Origin: Microbacterium sp. LWS13-1.2
GTDB taxonomy: Bacteria > Actinomycetota > Actinomycetes > Actinomycetales > Microbacteriaceae
Assembly (NCBI RefSeq): GCF_040144835.1
Contig: NZ_CP151632.1
Location: 186,001-250,000 of the forward strand
Length of the DNA stretch: 64,000 bases
Direction: 5' to 3'
A model generated the notes under the pieces. It was not told where the DNA came from, made no database searches, and saw nothing but the letters and a program-made list of their open reading frames with translations. Shown piece by piece: positions 33,773 through 44,078 of the stretch. A program made the position numbers and the translations under genes. Position 1 is the first letter of the stretch. Each line of letters begins with the position of its first letter.

Positions 33773-35578
33773 ATGTCAGCCGACACCGCCGCGGCCGTTC
33801 CCCGGCCGCCCGCCCGCACCGCCTCGACGCCCGTGCTCACGGGCGCGGAAGCGGTCGTCCGCTCGCTCGACCTGCTCGGGGTGACCGACGTCTTCGGTCT
33901 TCCCGGCGGGGCCATCATGCCCGTCTACGACCCGCTCATGGACGACGAGTCGGTGCGCCACATCCTCGTCCGCCACGAGCAGGGCGCCGGCCACGCCGCC
34001 GAGGGCTACGCCGCGGCGTCCGGTCGCGTCGGCGTCGCCATCGCGACCTCCGGCCCGGGCGCCACCAACCTCGTCACCGCCATCGCCGACGCGTACATGG
34101 ACTCGGTGCCGATCGTCTGCATCACCGGGCAGGTGTTCTCGACCCTCATGGGCACGGACGCCTTCCAGGAGGCCGACATCGTCGGCATCACGATGCCGAT
34201 CACGAAGCACTCCTTTCTCGTCAAGCGCGCCGAGGACATCCCCGGCGCGATCGCCGCGGCGTTCGAGATCGCATCGACCGGCCGACCCGGCCCCGTGCTC
34301 GTCGACATCACCAAGGATGCCCAGCAGGCCGAGGCACCCTTCGTCTGGCCGCCGAACATCGACCTCCCTGGGTACCGTCCGGTGACCAAGGCGCACGGCA
34401 AGCAGATCCAGGCTGCGGCCCAGCTGATCGCCGACGCCAAGAAGCCGGTGCTGTACGTCGGCGGTGGCGTGATCCGCGCGCGTGCCTCCGAAGAGCTGCG
34501 CGCGCTCGCCGAGACGACCGGCGCACCGCTCGTCACCACGCTCATGGCGCGGGGAGCGTTCCCCGACTCGCACCCGCAGCACCTCGGCATGCCCGGCATG
34601 CACGGCACCGTCCCGGCGGTGCTGGCGCTGCAGGAGGCCGACCTCCTCGTCGCCCTCGGCGCGCGGTTCGACGATCGCGTCACCGGCAAGGCGGCGCTGT
34701 TCGCGCCGAACGCGAAGGTCGTGCACGTCGACATCGACCCGGCTGAGATCTCGAAGATCCGCACCGCCGACGTGCCGATCGTCGGCGACCTGAAGGACGT
34801 GCTCGTCGACCTCGACGCCGCGTTCCGTGCGGTGAGCCGCGACTCCGCTCCCGACATCGCCGAGTGGTGGTCGTTCCTCGACGGCCTGCGCGACGAGTTC
34901 CCGCTCGGCTACTCGCAGCCGACCGATGGCCTGATGTCGCCGCAGTACGTGATCAAGCGCATCGGCGAGCTCACCGGCCCCGAGGGCATCTACGCCGCCG
35001 GCGTGGGTCAGCACCAGATGTGGGCGGCGCAGTTCATCAAGTACGAGCGCCCGAACGCGTGGCTGAACTCCGGCGGCGCGGGCACGATGGGTTACTCGGT
35101 GCCCGCGGCCATGGGCGCCAAGGTGGCCGAACCCGACCGTGTCGTCTGGGCGATCGACGGCGACGGCTGCTTCCAGATGACCAATCAGGAGCTCGCCACC
35201 TGCGCGATCAACGACATCCCCATCAAGGTCGCGATCATCAACAACTCGTCGCTGGGCATGGTGCGCCAGTGGCAGACGCTGTTCTACGACGGCCGGCACT
35301 CCCACACCGACCTCAACACGGGCCACGGCACGGTGCGCATCCCCGACTTCGTGAAGCTGGCGGAGGCGTACGGCTGCCTCGCGATCCGCGTCGAGAAGGA
35401 GGAGGACGTGGATGCCGCGATCCGGACCGCTCTCGAGACGAACGATCGCCCCGTGGTGATCGACTTCGTGGTGAGCGCCGACGCCATGGTGTGGCCGATG
35501 GTGCCGCAGGGCGTCAGCAACAGCTACGTCCAGTACGCGCGGGATCACTCGCCCGCCTTCGACGAGCAGGAGGACTGA
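33773..35578 (+). CDS. ilvB: Acetolactate synthase large subunit
   Basis: A 601-residue thiamine-diphosphate enzyme. The cofactor-activating Glu lies in [13 protein letters not shown], and the ThDP motif runs from [14 protein letters not shown] to [11 protein letters not shown]. It makes acetolactate or acetohydroxybutyrate, the first common step of branched-chain amino-acid synthesis. I start at the ATG at 33773, which has a GAGGAA site; an in-frame TTG at 33722 overlapping the ilvD stop is less likely. No leader peptide rich in Leu, Val or Ile codons is seen in the 47-base gap. Confidence 0.95.
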   Translation: MSADTAAAVPRPPARTASTPVLTGAEAVVRSLDLLGVTDVFGLPGGAIMPVYDPLMDDESVRHILVRHEQGAGHAAEGYAAASGRVGVAIATSGPGATNLVTAIADAYMDSVPIVCITGQVFSTLMGTDAFQEADIVGITMPITKHSFLVKRAEDIPGAIAAAFEIASTGRPGPVLVDITKDAQQAEAPFVWPPNIDLPGYRPVTKAHGKQIQAAAQLIADAKKPVLYVGGGVIRARASEELRALAETTGAPLVTTLMARGAFPDSHPQHLGMPGMHGTVPAVLALQEADLLVALGARFDDRVTGKAALFAPNAKVVHVDIDPAEISKIRTADVPIVGDLKDVLVDLDAAFRAVSRDSAPDIAEWWSFLDGLRDEFPLGYSQPTDGLMSPQYVIKRIGELTGPEGIYAAGVGQHQMWAAQFIKYERPNAWLNSGGAGTMGYSVPAAMGAKVAEPDRVVWAIDGDGCFQMTNQELATCAINDIPIKVAIINNSSLGMVRQWQTLFYDGRHSHTDLNTGHGTVRIPDFVKLAEAYGCLAIRVEKEEDVDAAIRTALETNDRPVVIDFVVSADAMVWPMVPQGVSNSYVQYARDHSPAFDEQED

Positions 35579-35582
35579 GGCC

Positions 35583-36092
35583 ATGACGAGTCACGTGCTG
35601 AGCCTCCTCGTGGAGGACAAGCCGGGTCTGCTGACCCGCGTCGCCGGGCTGTTCGCACGCCGCGGCTTCAACATCGAGTCGCTCGCCGTGGGCGTCACCG
35701 AGGTCCCCGGACTCTCGCGCATCACGGTCGTGGTCGACGTCGACGAGCTGCCGCTCGAGCAGGTCACGAAGCAGCTGAACAAGCTCATCAACGTCATCAA
35801 GATCGTCGAGCTCGACCCGTCGGCATCCGTTCAGCGCGAGCACATGCTCGTGAAGGTGCGCGCCGACAACCAGACGCGCTCGAACGTGCTCGAGGTCGTC
35901 AACCTGTTCCGCGGGCAGATCGTCGACTACGCGCCCGACGCGCTCGTCGTCGAAGTCACCGGCGACAAGGGCAAGGTCGAGGCCTTCCTGCGCGCGCTGG
36001 AGCCGTTCGGCATCAAGGAGCTCGCGCAGTCGGGCCTGGTCGCCATCGGTCGCGGCGGCAAGAGCATCACCGAGCGCGTGCTGCGCGGCTGA
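35583..36092 (+). CDS. ilvN: Acetolactate synthase small (regulatory) subunit
   Basis: A 169-residue regulatory subunit with an N-terminal ACT domain (HVLSLLVEDKPGLLTRVAGLFARRGFNIESLAVG, quoted in part) and the C-terminal IlvN domain. It confers valine feedback inhibition on IlvB. The gene follows ilvB by four bases. Confidence 0.95.
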   Translation: MTSHVLSLLVEDKPGLLTRVAGLFARRGFNIESLAVGVTEVPGLSRITVVVDVDELPLEQVTKQLNKLINVIKIVELDPSASVQREHMLVKVRADNQTRSNVLEVVNLFRGQIVDYAPDALVVEVTGDKGKVEAFLRALEPFGIKELAQSGLVAIGRGGKSITERVLRG

Positions 36093-36105
36093 CCATTCCT
36101 ATCGA

Positions 36106-36137
36106 GCGTTTCGTCTCGCTTCGCTCGCTCAACGACC
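36106..36137 (-). repeat. Single copy of the GGTCGTTGAGCGAGC repeat
   Basis: The complement of 36106-36137 begins GGTCGTTGAGCGAGC and ends GAGACGAAACGC, i.e. the two modules seen at 29096 and 29152 joined without a gap. It occupies the 71-base space between ilvN and ilvC and has no partner arm, so it cannot fold into the large hairpin. Confidence 0.65.
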
Positions 36138-36142
36138 GGTAA

Positions 36143-37189
<1,047 letters not shown>

Positions 37190-37222
37190 TCCACCTCTTG
37201 CTTCGCGCATCGCGTGCGGCTC

Positions 37223-37256
37223 CGAGAGCCCGGCCCCGAAAGGAGCCGGGCTCTCG
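37223..37256 (+). terminator. Terminator after ilvC
   Basis: CGAGAGCCCGGC (37223-37234) pairs perfectly with 37245-37256 across a 10-base loop that contains GAAAG. It lies 34 bases after the ilvC stop and closes the ilv operon. Confidence 0.8.
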
Positions 37257-37288
37257 CGTTTGCGGGCAATGCCACTTCGCAACGCCAA

Positions 37289-37301
37289 GACATCGGATGT
37301 T
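37289..37301. promoter_or_regulatory. Candidate ROK operator upstream of fucosidase 1
   Basis: ACATC-G-GATGT (37290-37300), flanked by G and T, is 48 bases before the fucosidase ATG. The same 11-bp palindrome, with C in the centre, lies at 39835-39845 between the ROK repressor and the sugar transporter, linking the two units. Confidence 0.6.
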
Positions 37302-37348
37302 TGTGCCAGGATGGAGGCACGCACAGGTGAAAGGTGAGTGGGGCGAGG

Positions 37349-38611
37349 ATGCGACAGCAGTGGTTCGATCAAGCGCGATTCGGGATGTTCGTGCACTTCG
37401 GTCTGTACAGCGCAGCCGCGCGTCACGAGTGGGTGCAGAACTACGAACGGCTGACCGACGAGGAATATCGCCCGTACTTCGAGCACTTCGATCCCGACCT
37501 CTTCGACGCGCGGGCTCTGGCGCGCCGCGCGAAGGCGACGGGCATGGGCTACGTCGTCCTCACCACGAAGCACCACGACGGATTCGCGCTGTGGGACACC
37601 GCCGTCAGCGACTTCAACGCCGTGGCCGCCTGCGGCCGCGACCTGGTGCGCGAGTACGTCGACGCCCTCCGGGAGGAGGGTCTGCGGGTCGGTCTGTATC
37701 ACTCGCTCCTCGACTGGCACCACCCCGACTTCACCGTCGACTGGAATCATCCTCGCCGCGGCGACGACGTCGCCGCGCTCAATGAGGGCCGCGACATGGC
37801 GCGCTACCGCGAGTTCCTGCACGCGCAGGTGCGGGAGCTGCTGACCGACTACGGCCCGATCGATTACCTCTTCTTCGACTTCACTTCTCCGCAGTCGATG
37901 GACGGTCTGGCAGGCAAGGGCCCGGAGGACTGGGATGCCGAGGCGCTCCTGGCGATGTGCCGCCGACTCCAGCCCGAGATGCTCGTCAACGATCGGCTCG
38001 GCATCCCAGGTGATTTCGTGACCCCGGAGCAGTACCAGCCCACCGCGCCGCTCGTCATCGACGGCGAGCCGCAGGTCTGGGAGGCCTGCCAGACCATGAA
38101 CGGCTCGTGGGGCTATCACCGCGACAACACCGAGCAGAAGTCGGCGACGCTGCTCGTGCAGATGCTCGCCGACTCGGTGTCGATGGACGGCAACATGCTG
38201 CTCAACATCGGGCCGGACGGCCGCGGGGCGATCGCCCCGCGCGACGAGCGCACGCTCTCGGAGATCGGCGAATGGATGCGGCTGCACCGGGGTGCGGTCG
38301 TCGGCGCCGGTCACGCGGACATCGAGCCGCCGCGCGAAGGCGTCTACACGCGGCGCGGCCGCCGGCTGTACCTGCACATGTTCTCGTGGCCGCTGGGGTT
38401 CGTGCACCTGCCCGATCTGGCGGGCAAGGTGTCGTATGCGCGCTTCCTCCACGACGGCTCCTGGCTGCGCACGTCGGTCGTCGATCCGGCACAGGTGGCG
38501 AGCAACATGACTCCCGCCGGCGAGGCGGAGGGTACGCTGACCGTCCACCTGCCGGTGGTGCGGCCCGACGTGCTCGTCCCGGTCATCGAGCTCATCCTCG
38601 ACGAGGGCTGA
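37349..38611 (+). CDS. Alpha-L-fucosidase, GH29 (first copy)
   Basis: A 420-residue GH29 enzyme without signal peptide, so intracellular. Typical segments are FGMFVHFGLYS near the start, TKHHDGFALWDT, and FFDF in the position of the catalytic Asp nucleophile; NGSWGY follows. It releases L-fucose from imported glycosides. I favour the ATG at 37349; a GTG at 37334 is in frame. It stands alone before the convergent ROK repressor, and shares an operator-like palindrome with the transporter operon. Confidence 0.88.
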   Translation: MRQQWFDQARFGMFVHFGLYSAAARHEWVQNYERLTDEEYRPYFEHFDPDLFDARALARRAKATGMGYVVLTTKHHDGFALWDTAVSDFNAVAACGRDLVREYVDALREEGLRVGLYHSLLDWHHPDFTVDWNHPRRGDDVAALNEGRDMARYREFLHAQVRELLTDYGPIDYLFFDFTSPQSMDGLAGKGPEDWDAEALLAMCRRLQPEMLVNDRLGIPGDFVTPEQYQPTAPLVIDGEPQVWEACQTMNGSWGYHRDNTEQKSATLLVQMLADSVSMDGNMLLNIGPDGRGAIAPRDERTLSEIGEWMRLHRGAVVGAGHADIEPPREGVYTRRGRRLYLHMFSWPLGFVHLPDLAGKVSYARFLHDGSWLRTSVVDPAQVASNMTPAGEAEGTLTVHLPVVRPDVLVPVIELILDEG

Positions 38612-38615
38612 CCCG

Positions 38616-39767
38616 TCAGGCGGTGGGCAGCTCGAGGTTGTCGAGCGCCCACCGCGCCGCGCCGTAGAGGATCGCGTCGGCCCGGGTCTGCGCGGCCTCG
38701 ATCCGCAGCTGCTGCGTCGCCAGCGGGTGGCACGCCTCGTAGACGCGACTGCGCACCGCCGCGATGAAGGGTTCCGACGCGCTCATGCTGCCGGTGAGGA
38801 ACACGGCGTGCGGGTTGAAGAAGTTGACCACGCCCGACAGCGCCTGCCCGAGATGCGTGCCCGCGGTGCGGACGATGGTCGTGGCCTCCGGCTCGGCGTC
38901 ACGGGCGAGAGCCAGCACGTCGACGGTCGTCGCCACGTCGGTGCGTCCTCGCTCGCGCATCTGGCGCACCAGGCTTGCACCGCTCGCGACGGTCTCGAGA
39001 CACCCGGTGTTGCCGCAGGAGCACGGGATGTCGCCGCTGCCGTCGATGCGCGTGTGCGTGATGTCGCCGGCCGCTCCGGTCGCGCCGCGGTGGATGTGAC
39101 CGTCGACGATGATGCCGCTGCCGATGGCCGTGCCGGCCTTGACGGTGATGCTGTGGCCGGTTGCGCCGAACTGCGCACGGTGCTCGCCGAGCGCCGCGAG
39201 ATTCGCGTCGTTGTCGACCGCGACGGTGACCGCGTAGCGCTGCCGGAGGTGGTCCCCGACGCGGAAGCCCGGCCAGCCGGGCATGCGCGAGGGCTGGGTG
39301 ACCGAGCCGGTGACGATGTCGACCGGGCCAGGGAGGCTGATGCCGATCGCGCGGACGGTGGTGTCGCGGCCGAGCTCGTCGAAGACCCGGCAGACGGCGT
39401 CCAGCGTCGATTCCGGCCCGTCCGCCAGCACCACGGGGATGGATCGCGTCTCGCGGAGCTCGCCGCTCAGGGAGTGGGCGCCGATGCGCGCGTGGCCGCC
39501 GCCCAGGTCGACGGTCAGGACGACGCCGGAGTTCTCGTCGATCCCCAGCAGACGGGGACGGCGCCCACCGCGGGATGTGCCGTCGCCGCGTTCGTCGAGG
39601 AGGCCCGCGTCGATGAGCGACTGCACGCGCAGGCTGACGGTCGACGGCGCCAGGCCGAGGGTCGCGGCGAGCTCTGAGCGGGAGCGGGCTTCGCCCCGCG
39701 CGATCAGATCGACGATGCGACGGGAGAGCTCCTCGTCGGCGGAAGAGCGGTCGGTGTCCGGGGTCAT
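38616..39767 (-). CDS. ROK-family transcriptional repressor
   Basis: A 383-residue ROK regulator: an N-terminal winged helix (about 15-60, RSELAATLGLAPSTVSLRVQSLIDAGLL) and a sugar-kinase-like domain with DLGGG-HARIG, the zinc-binding CSCGNTGCLE, and AGDITH. Proteins of this layout bind a sugar and release DNA. The ATG at 39767 has a GAGAGG site. It is divergent from the sugar ABC operon, with the palindrome 39834-39846 between them, so it most likely controls both fucosidase units. Confidence 0.9.
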   Translation of the reverse strand: MTPDTDRSSADEELSRRIVDLIARGEARSRSELAATLGLAPSTVSLRVQSLIDAGLLDERGDGTSRGGRRPRLLGIDENSGVVLTVDLGGGHARIGAHSLSGELRETRSIPVVLADGPESTLDAVCRVFDELGRDTTVRAIGISLPGPVDIVTGSVTQPSRMPGWPGFRVGDHLRQRYAVTVAVDNDANLAALGEHRAQFGATGHSITVKAGTAIGSGIIVDGHIHRGATGAAGDITHTRIDGSGDIPCSCGNTGCLETVASGASLVRQMRERGRTDVATTVDVLALARDAEPEATTIVRTAGTHLGQALSGVVNFFNPHAVFLTGSMSASEPFIAAVRSRVYEACHPLATQQLRIEAAQTRADAILYGAARWALDNLELPTA

Positions 39768-39833
39768 GTGGCCTCTCGCAGGTGGTGGGGCGGTCCGTGT
39801 TTCCGAGACGTGACGAAGTATCACACGTCGATA

Positions 39834-39846
39834 AACATCCGATGTT
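39834..39846. promoter_or_regulatory. Candidate ROK operator between repressor and ABC operon
   Basis: AACATC-C-GATGTT is a perfect 13-bp palindrome, 67 bases before the repressor start and 113 before the transporter gene. AATCGAAAC occurs twice further along (39861 and 39914), and CAGGTT/AACCTG (39847, 39867) forms a second inverted repeat, so several proteins may bind here. Confidence 0.6.
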
Positions 39847-39958
39847 CAGGTTGCGTCGCAAATCGAAACCTGCGAGGGTTACTTGCGACACAAGAGTACA
39901 AGGTTAGTTCGACAATCGAAACAACCTGATCAAGACTGGCTGACAGAGGAGACATTCG

Positions 39959-41221
39959 ATGAAGAAGTTGCACGTCGGCGCGGTGGCTGCGGCCACTGGC
40001 GTAGCGGTGGTGCTGACAGGGTGCGCGAGCGGGTCCGGCGGGGACGCGTCCACCGACGGCAAGCCGACGATCGTCGTCGACATGTGGGCGGGAAGCGAGG
40101 ACGACACGACGGCGCTCGAGAAGCAGGTCGCTATCGCGCAGGAGGAGAATCCCGAGGTCGTGGTCAAGCTCCAGACCGCGCCGTGGAACGACTTCTTCAC
40201 GAAGCTCACGACGAACATGGCCAGCGGCAACATGGCCTGCGTCACCGGCATGAGCGGCGCTCAGCTGGGCGGCTTCACCGACGGCTTCCGCGAGCTGACG
40301 ACCGACGACCTCGAGGCGGCTGGCCTCGACTTCGCCGACTTCAACCCCGGCGCCGAAGGAATCCTCAGCTTCGAGGGCGGCCTGTACGGCGTGCCGTTCG
40401 ACGTCGCGACGATGCTCGTCTACTACAACCAGGACATGCTCACCGCCTCCGGTGCGGCAAGCCCCGAGATCGGTTGGACGTTCGACGACTTCGAGGACAT
40501 CGCCACAGCCGCCACGACGGATGGCAAGTACGGCTTCGGGATGGGCATGGGCGGCTACCAGTGGATGTCGATGCCCATCGCCTACTCCGGCAAGCAGCCG
40601 GCGTCCGAAGACGGCACGCTTCACATCGACGACGCCGACTTCGTGGATGCGGCGTCCTGGTACTCCGGGCTCGTGACCGATCTCGGTGTCGCGGCGCCTG
40701 TCGCCTCGGCCTCCGACACCGGCTGGGGGGAGAACCAGTACACCGGCGGAAACGCCGCGATGGCGGTCGACGGCACATGGAACGCCGTCAGCTACCTCAA
40801 CAACGAGTCCGGCTTCGCCGCCGGGATGGCGCCGCTGCCGACCGGAGACCACGGCAACTCGGGGCCGATCCTCGGCTCGGGCTACGGCATCTCGAAGACG
40901 TGCGACCACCCCGAAGAGGCCCTGAAGGTCATGGGCTCGCTCCTCGGCAAGGACGCGCAGGACTACATCGCCTCGTCCGGCCGTTCGTACCCCGCGCGCA
41001 CCGAGTCGCAGCCGCTGTACTTCGACTCGATCGACGAGCAGTACCGCGAGCAGGTCAAGACGGTGTTCGAGTCCGCCTTCGAGACGACGGTGCCGCTCTA
41101 CATGACGAAGAACTGGGAGAAGCTCGACAGCTACATCCAGCCCAACCTGGTCAGCGTCTACAACGGCCAGATGGAGATGTCGGACCTGCTGGAGAGCGCT
41201 CAGACGCAGTTCGGCAACTGA
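39959..41221 (+). CDS. Sugar ABC transporter substrate-binding lipoprotein
   Basis: A 420-residue family-1 solute-binding protein. It has a lipoprotein signal with lipobox VVLTGC (Cys about 22) and the usual VVDMWAG start of the mature fold. It delivers an oligosaccharide or glycoside to the two permeases encoded next. The fucosidases in the cluster make a fucosylated compound the best guess. No ATPase is encoded here, so a shared MsiK-type ATPase elsewhere is expected, as is common in actinobacteria. A GAGGAGA site precedes the ATG. Confidence 0.92.
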   Translation: MKKLHVGAVAAATGVAVVLTGCASGSGGDASTDGKPTIVVDMWAGSEDDTTALEKQVAIAQEENPEVVVKLQTAPWNDFFTKLTTNMASGNMACVTGMSGAQLGGFTDGFRELTTDDLEAAGLDFADFNPGAEGILSFEGGLYGVPFDVATMLVYYNQDMLTASGAASPEIGWTFDDFEDIATAATTDGKYGFGMGMGGYQWMSMPIAYSGKQPASEDGTLHIDDADFVDAASWYSGLVTDLGVAAPVASASDTGWGENQYTGGNAAMAVDGTWNAVSYLNNESGFAAGMAPLPTGDHGNSGPILGSGYGISKTCDHPEEALKVMGSLLGKDAQDYIASSGRSYPARTESQPLYFDSIDEQYREQVKTVFESAFETTVPLYMTKNWEKLDSYIQPNLVSVYNGQMEMSDLLESAQTQFGN

Positions 41222-41267
41222 CCGCACCCGTTTCCGCATCTTCGCACCTGAGCAGGAAAGCAGATTG

Positions 41268-42173
41268 ATGACGATCACGACGAAACGTCGAGGATCGCTC
41301 GCCAGGTCCGAGGCCCGCCAGGCGCTGGGCTTCGCAAGCCCGGCCCTGGTGGGGCTCGCCCTGTTCACGATCGTGCCCGTGGGGCTGTCGATCGTGATGA
41401 GCGTCTACGACTGGCCGACGTTCGGCGACCGCACCTTCAACGGCGTCGACAACTACGCCACGCTCTTCACGTCGAGCCCGGACTTCTGGCCGGCACTGCG
41501 GAACTCCGCCGTGTACACGCTGCTGTACGTGCCGCTCAGCATCGCGCTCTCGCTCGTCCTCGCGATCGGGCTCGGTCCGCGCATCCGCGGCCGCGGCGCC
41601 CTGCGCGTGCTCTTCTTCATCCCGGTCGTGGTCCCGATGGTCGCGAACGTCCTGGTGTGGAAGATGATGCTGCAGCCGCAGGGCCTCTTCAACGGGCTCG
41701 CGCAGAGCTGGTTCGGCGTGACCCTTCCGAACTTCCTCGCCGACCCGTCCTGGGCGATGATCATGGTCGTCGCGATGAGCGTCTGGCAGGGCCTCGGCTA
41801 CAACATGCTGATCTTCTCGGCCGCTCTCGAGCAGCTGCCCGAGAGCGTCCTGGAGGCGGCGAGCATCGACGGCGCCCGCGGCTTCCGCCTGATCTGGAGC
41901 GTCATGATCCCCATGATCTCGCCGTCGATCTTCTTCGCGACGATCATGACCATGATCACCGCGCTGCAGGTCTTCGCCCAGCCGCAGCTGCTCACCGGCG
42001 GCGGACCCGGCAACGCCACCAAGCCGCTCGTGATGTTCATCTGGGAGCAGGGCTTCACCTTCGGCGACCTGGGACTCGCGGCAGCGGCCGCATGGATCCT
42101 CTTCGCGATCATCATCGTCATCACCGGCGTGCAGTTCGCCGCGCAGCGCAAGTGGGTGCACTATGAGCACTGA
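41268..42173 (+). CDS. Sugar ABC transporter permease (MalF/UgpA type)
   Basis: A 301-residue permease with six helices. The EAA loop reads EAASIDGARGFRLIWSVMIPMISP (quoted in part), the site that docks the ATPase. The ATG at 41268 has an AGGAAAG site. It overlaps the partner permease gene by 11 bases. Confidence 0.93.
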   Translation: MTITTKRRGSLARSEARQALGFASPALVGLALFTIVPVGLSIVMSVYDWPTFGDRTFNGVDNYATLFTSSPDFWPALRNSAVYTLLYVPLSIALSLVLAIGLGPRIRGRGALRVLFFIPVVVPMVANVLVWKMMLQPQGLFNGLAQSWFGVTLPNFLADPSWAMIMVVAMSVWQGLGYNMLIFSAALEQLPESVLEAASIDGARGFRLIWSVMIPMISPSIFFATIMTMITALQVFAQPQLLTGGGPGNATKPLVMFIWEQGFTFGDLGLAAAAAWILFAIIIVITGVQFAAQRKWVHYEH

Positions 42174-43101
42174 TACCGGCATCGACGACGCCGTCGAGCA
42201 GACGCTCCTGATGACCTCGGAGGACGAGTTCGTCCCCGAGGAGACCGGGCGTCGCGCCAAGGCCCCGAGAACACGCGGCGAGACGATCCGGCTGATCATC
42301 GCGCACGTGTGCGTCTACCTCGCCGCGCTCGTGTTCATCGCGCCGCTGATCTACGCGTTCTTCTCGGCGCTCAAGCCCAACGAGGAGATGTTCTCGATGC
42401 CGCCGACGCTGGTCGGCTCGCAACTGAAGTGGGGCAACTTCGCCGAGGTCTTCGAGTACGGCCCCTTCTGGACCTACATCGGCAACTCGCTCTTCGTGGC
42501 GGTCGCGGGCACGGTGGTCGTCCTGATCGTGTCCACGACGGCGGGTTACGCGTTCGGTCGGCTGCGCTGGAAGGGCCGCGACGCCGTCTTCGTCCTGTTC
42601 CTGGCGACCCTGATGGTGCCGGCCGAGGTGCTGGTCATCCCGATGTTCCAGGTCATGCAGTGGTTCGGCTGGGTGAACACCTACCAGGCGCTCATCCTCC
42701 CGTTCGCCTTCACCGCGTTCGGCACCTTCCTGATGCGGCAGTTCTTCCGCGGCATCCCGTTCGAACTCGACGAAGCCGCACGAGTGGACGGATCCGGCCC
42801 GGTCCGAACGTTCCTGCAGATCATCCTGCCGCTGTCGAAGTCGGCGGTGGCCGTGCTCGCGGTCTTCACGTTCCTGTCGTTCTGGAACAGCTACCTGTGG
42901 CCGCTCATCGTGACGGTCGACTATGCGCAGCTCGGAACCCTCCCCGTCGGACTGGCGAGCTTCTCGGGGCTCACCGGCACGCGCTGGGACCTCCAGATGG
43001 CGGCCGCCATCATCTCGATGATCCCCACCACGATCCTGGTGATCGTTCTTCAGAAGCACCTGGTGAAGGGCATCGCGATGGCCGGGCTGGGCGGCCGATG
43101 A
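42163..43101 (+). CDS. Sugar ABC transporter permease (MalG/UgpE type)
   Basis: A 312-residue permease with six helices behind a 40-residue charged cytoplasmic N-terminus. The EAA loop is DEAARVDGSGPVRTFLQIILP in part. It pairs with the permease at 41268. Its stop overlaps the ROK kinase start (ATGA). Confidence 0.93.
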   Translation: MSTDTGIDDAVEQTLLMTSEDEFVPEETGRRAKAPRTRGETIRLIIAHVCVYLAALVFIAPLIYAFFSALKPNEEMFSMPPTLVGSQLKWGNFAEVFEYGPFWTYIGNSLFVAVAGTVVVLIVSTTAGYAFGRLRWKGRDAVFVLFLATLMVPAEVLVIPMFQVMQWFGWVNTYQALILPFAFTAFGTFLMRQFFRGIPFELDEAARVDGSGPVRTFLQIILPLSKSAVAVLAVFTFLSFWNSYLWPLIVTVDYAQLGTLPVGLASFSGLTGTRWDLQMAAAIISMIPTTILVIVLQKHLVKGIAMAGLGGR

Positions 43102-44078
43102 GCGGGTCCGCAGCGTCCTCCGCTGTCGTCGCCGGCGTCGACATCGGAGGGACGAAGACCTCCGGCGCGCTCGTCGCCGCCGACGGCGCCGTGCTCGCCC
43201 GAGCGATGCGCGATACCCCGGCACGCACCGGGGGCGCTGCCATGGCCGAGACGGCGGCGCTCCTGGTGGAGGAGCTCGCCGACAGCGCGGGCGTGCGTCC
43301 GCACGCGGTGGGCGTGGGCGCCGCGGGGGTCGTCGAGCCCCGCACGGGCAGCATCCGCGCCGCGTCGGACATGTTCGTCGACTGGGCGGGCTTTCCGCTG
43401 GGCGCCCGGCTCCGCGAACGGCTGGCACTCGAGGTGCGCGTCGAGAACGACGTCAACGCGTTCCTGCTCGGCGAGACCGCGTGGGGTTCCGGACGCGGAA
43501 GCGACGTCCTCGGCGTGATGCTGGGCACCGGCGTCGGCGGCGCGCTCGTGCTCGACGGCAGACTGCGTCACGGGCCGCACGGGGCCGCCGGCGAGATCGG
43601 GCACACGCCCGGATACAGCGAACTGATCTGCACGTGCGGCCGCACCGGGCACCTCGAGACGCTCGCGTCGGGCACCTCGATCGCGCGACGCTACGCGTCG
43701 GCGACGGACCGGCCGGTCGACTCCGCGCGAGTGGTTGCCGAGCGTGCGCGGGCCGGGGATCCGGCCGCTGTGCGCATGTTCGACGAGGCCGGTCGCGCCG
43801 TCGCCCTGGCGTGCATCTCGGCCGCGACCCTCGTCGATGTGCCTCTCGCGGTGGTCGGCGGCGGCGTCGCCGCCGCGTGGGATCTGCTGGCGCCCGCTGT
43901 CGCCGCCATGCTCGCGTCCGATCCGCCCGTCTCGGGCGTTCCGCTGCGCATCGTGCCCGGCACACTGCGCGGGGATGCGGTGGTGCTCGGCGCCGCGGCG
44001 CTGGTCTCGGCATCCGACCATTCCTTTCCCTCCACCCCGTTCGCAGAAGGTGAGCTCGTCCGTGACGTCGCGTCCTGA
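43098..44078 (+). CDS. ROK-family sugar kinase
   Basis: A 326-residue ROK protein with no DNA-binding domain, so most likely a kinase. The ATP motif DIGGTKT is at 15-21, the catalytic region is ENDVNAF, and AAGEIGHTPGY is followed by the zinc site CTCGRTGHLE, where a His replaces the usual last Cys. It would phosphorylate a hexose or N-acetylhexosamine released from the imported glycoside. It is coupled on both sides. Confidence 0.88.
   Translation: MSGSAASSAVVAGVDIGGTKTSGALVAADGAVLARAMRDTPARTGGAAMAETAALLVEELADSAGVRPHAVGVGAAGVVEPRTGSIRAASDMFVDWAGFPLGARLRERLALEVRVENDVNAFLLGETAWGSGRGSDVLGVMLGTGVGGALVLDGRLRHGPHGAAGEIGHTPGYSELICTCGRTGHLETLASGTSIARRYASATDRPVDSARVVAERARAGDPAAVRMFDEAGRAVALACISAATLVDVPLAVVGGGVAAAWDLLAPAVAAMLASDPPVSGVPLRIVPGTLRGDAVVLGAAALVSASDHSFPSTPFAEGELVRDVAS

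Noticed and set aside
39959..43101. A missing ABC ATPase taken as evidence of a broken transporter
   Set aside because: Actinobacterial sugar importers commonly share one MsiK-type ATPase encoded elsewhere, so its absence is normal.
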